DNA of 64,000 nucleotides from Takakia lepidozioides (taxonomy: Eukaryota > Streptophyta > Takakiopsida > Takakiales > Takakiaceae). Positions 63,053-64,000 of the stretch are shown here, piece after piece. Every line of letters begins with the position of its first letter. The stretch's first letter is position 1. Below the pieces are notes generated by a model, which was not told the origin of the DNA, ran no database searches, and was given only the letters and a program-made list of their open reading frames with translations. A program made the translations under genes and the position numbers. The stretch is taken from assembly GCA_030704615.1 (NCBI GenBank), contig CM060734.1, positions 23,312,001-23,376,000 of the forward strand, written 5' to 3'.

Positions 63053-63517
63053 ATGTTAAGCAAATACATGACGATTGAGAGAAGAGCAAGTGAGGATGTA
63101 GAGTTGTCAACAATACCGATGAAGGTGGTGAAATCAATAGAGGGATTGAACGTGGATGCTTTATTACTGGGGCCAGAGCAGCGTCAATTGTTTAGACGGG
63201 CTGGATTGTATGAATTTTTGCAATGGTCCAGGCAATTACCAAACTCTTCTACTTTGATCAGTGAATTCATGCATAATTATAATACCATAGATGGAGAGAG
63301 CAAAGTAGGAGATAAGACGATCTTGGTGAGTGCTGAGATGCTCCACAAGATCATGTTTCTACCAATTTCAGACATGCATGTGGAAAGCGAGAGGTTCAAA
63401 GAAATGGAAGATCCGGGGAAATTTTTCCAGAAAGGCTCTTTAAGTCCAAAACATTCAAATGGTTGGGACGGTGGCCGAGGAGGGCGTGATTTGAAGCCAA
63501 TCTATTTGGAAGGATGA
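63053..63517 (+). CDS. Transposon-associated ORF resembling the plant transposon protein domain
   Basis: An uninterrupted 154-codon frame starts MLSKYMTIERRAS and has SLLLGPEQRQLF-type and GLYEFLQWSRQLPN blocks followed by LISEFMHNYNTIDGESKVGD and KTILVSAEMLHKIMFLP. The order 'surface helix, EF..N, V.(G/D)K.I.VS...(I/L)...(F/L).LP' is the pattern of the 'putative plant transposon protein' domain and is also seen in the decayed unit at about 3.2-3.1 kb. The end (GGRGGRDLKPIYLEG) looks unrelated, so the true protein may continue in another frame. Not tied to a particular element. Confidence 0.4.
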   Translation: MLSKYMTIERRASEDVELSTIPMKVVKSIEGLNVDALLLGPEQRQLFRRAGLYEFLQWSRQLPNSSTLISEFMHNYNTIDGESKVGDKTILVSAEMLHKIMFLPISDMHVESERFKEMEDPGKFFQKGSLSPKHSNGWDGGRGGRDLKPIYLEG

Positions 63518-64000
63518 GGGTTTTGTGGAATAGTAGGTGGTCTTCTGATAACGGCTAAAGTGCTAGGATCTACTTCACACTCTCCGGCCACGAGGCAGAA
63601 ATGGCTAAGTGCTCGGCACTTTCAAAAACAGCAGAGGACGGGCCACACCACCACGTGGAGCAGTAGTGGGGAGTGTAGCAGCCATGGGCTGTGAACCACG
63701 ATATCACACGACCACGTCGCAATTAGGCTTATTGGTAGGAGAAGTAGTGAGGGACCGTGGGCCGCCCCTGTACCACTAAGGCACACGACACACGATACGC
63801 AGCCACTACACGGGCCACTTTTTTGGCAAAACCTTTTTAGGTTTGCGTAGGCAGTTAGCAACAGACAGTAACGACCGTTATAGATGTAAAATGGCTCTTT
63901 CGAGCAGAGTAGAAAAGGACTGCACGTAACTTAGGAAATATCAGTGTATCAGTGTGGAATCAGAGCGATTCAATGTGTACTTATGCTATGATGTGGGGAC
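63518..64000. other. No recognised feature to the right edge
   Basis: Only short frames without motifs are present. CACGTGG-type and CACGAC words occur but no gene or repeat could be supported. Confidence 0.3.

Noticed and set aside
1-64000. CRISPR arrays, rRNA, bacterial operons
   Set aside because: Nothing with regular spacer-repeat structure, rRNA similarity or prokaryotic gene layout was seen; introns and retroelements mark this as plant nuclear DNA. A tRNA scan could not be run.

Overview
This is nuclear DNA of a land plant with a large, transposon-rich genome. A spore-bearing vascular plant (fern or lycophyte) fits best: PLS-type PPR fragments and organellar DNA-binding 'WWDN' motifs are amplified, there are L1-type LINEs with YADD/YVDD reverse transcriptases, and there is a Ty3 element with a DNA-methyltransferase/PHD polyprotein. 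No species marker was recognised, so the organism call is inference. Most coding sequence here is decayed; nearly every long reading frame has stops or frameshifts.

Only two host genes are well supported, both multi-exon and on the minus strand. One is a START-type lipid-binding protein (about 18.6-26.9 kb), whose exon chain joins in phase. The other is the U11/U12 snRNP 48 kDa protein of the minor spliceosome (37.9-41.2 kb), recognised by its CHHC zinc finger and conserved C-terminal end.

Layout: 0-3.9 kb, decayed transposon-associated coding unit with a CCHC knuckle and long coiled coil. 4.3-9.6 kb, a Ty3/Gypsy element (minus) encoding a cytosine-5 DNA methyltransferase, reverse transcriptase, RNase H, integrase and a C-terminal PHD finger, with its 3' LTR inside an older Ty3 integrase. 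9.6-14.5 kb, repeat field of PPR and OSB-type fragments. 14.4-18.3 kb, a Mutator-like element with GGGGATC-rich ends and an internally inverted exon. 18.6-26.9 kb, START gene. 28.4-29.9 kb, a pogo/jerky-type transposase in two opposite-strand pieces. 29.9-33.9 kb, a LINE. 37.9-41.2 kb, U11-48K. 41.5-45.1 kb, a second LINE. 45.4-46.3 kb, a MITE with perfect TIRs and TSD. 47.9-53.2 kb, a second Gypsy element split by a CACTA-type element that also carries a SET-like domain. 53.9-59.8 kb, a SWIM-type Mutator transposase divergent from a ParB-like/methyltransferase-like gene studded with a palindrome. 60.6-62.5 kb, an internally deleted Gypsy element. 63.0 kb, another transposon-associated ORF.

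The most interesting theme is that three unrelated transposon classes here each sit with a chromatin- or DNA-modification module: cytosine methyltransferase plus PHD in a Ty3 element, a SET-like domain in a CACTA-type element, and a ParB-like/methyltransferase-like protein with repeated palindromes beside a Mutator transposase. All copies are mutated, so the window shows these systems as fossils.
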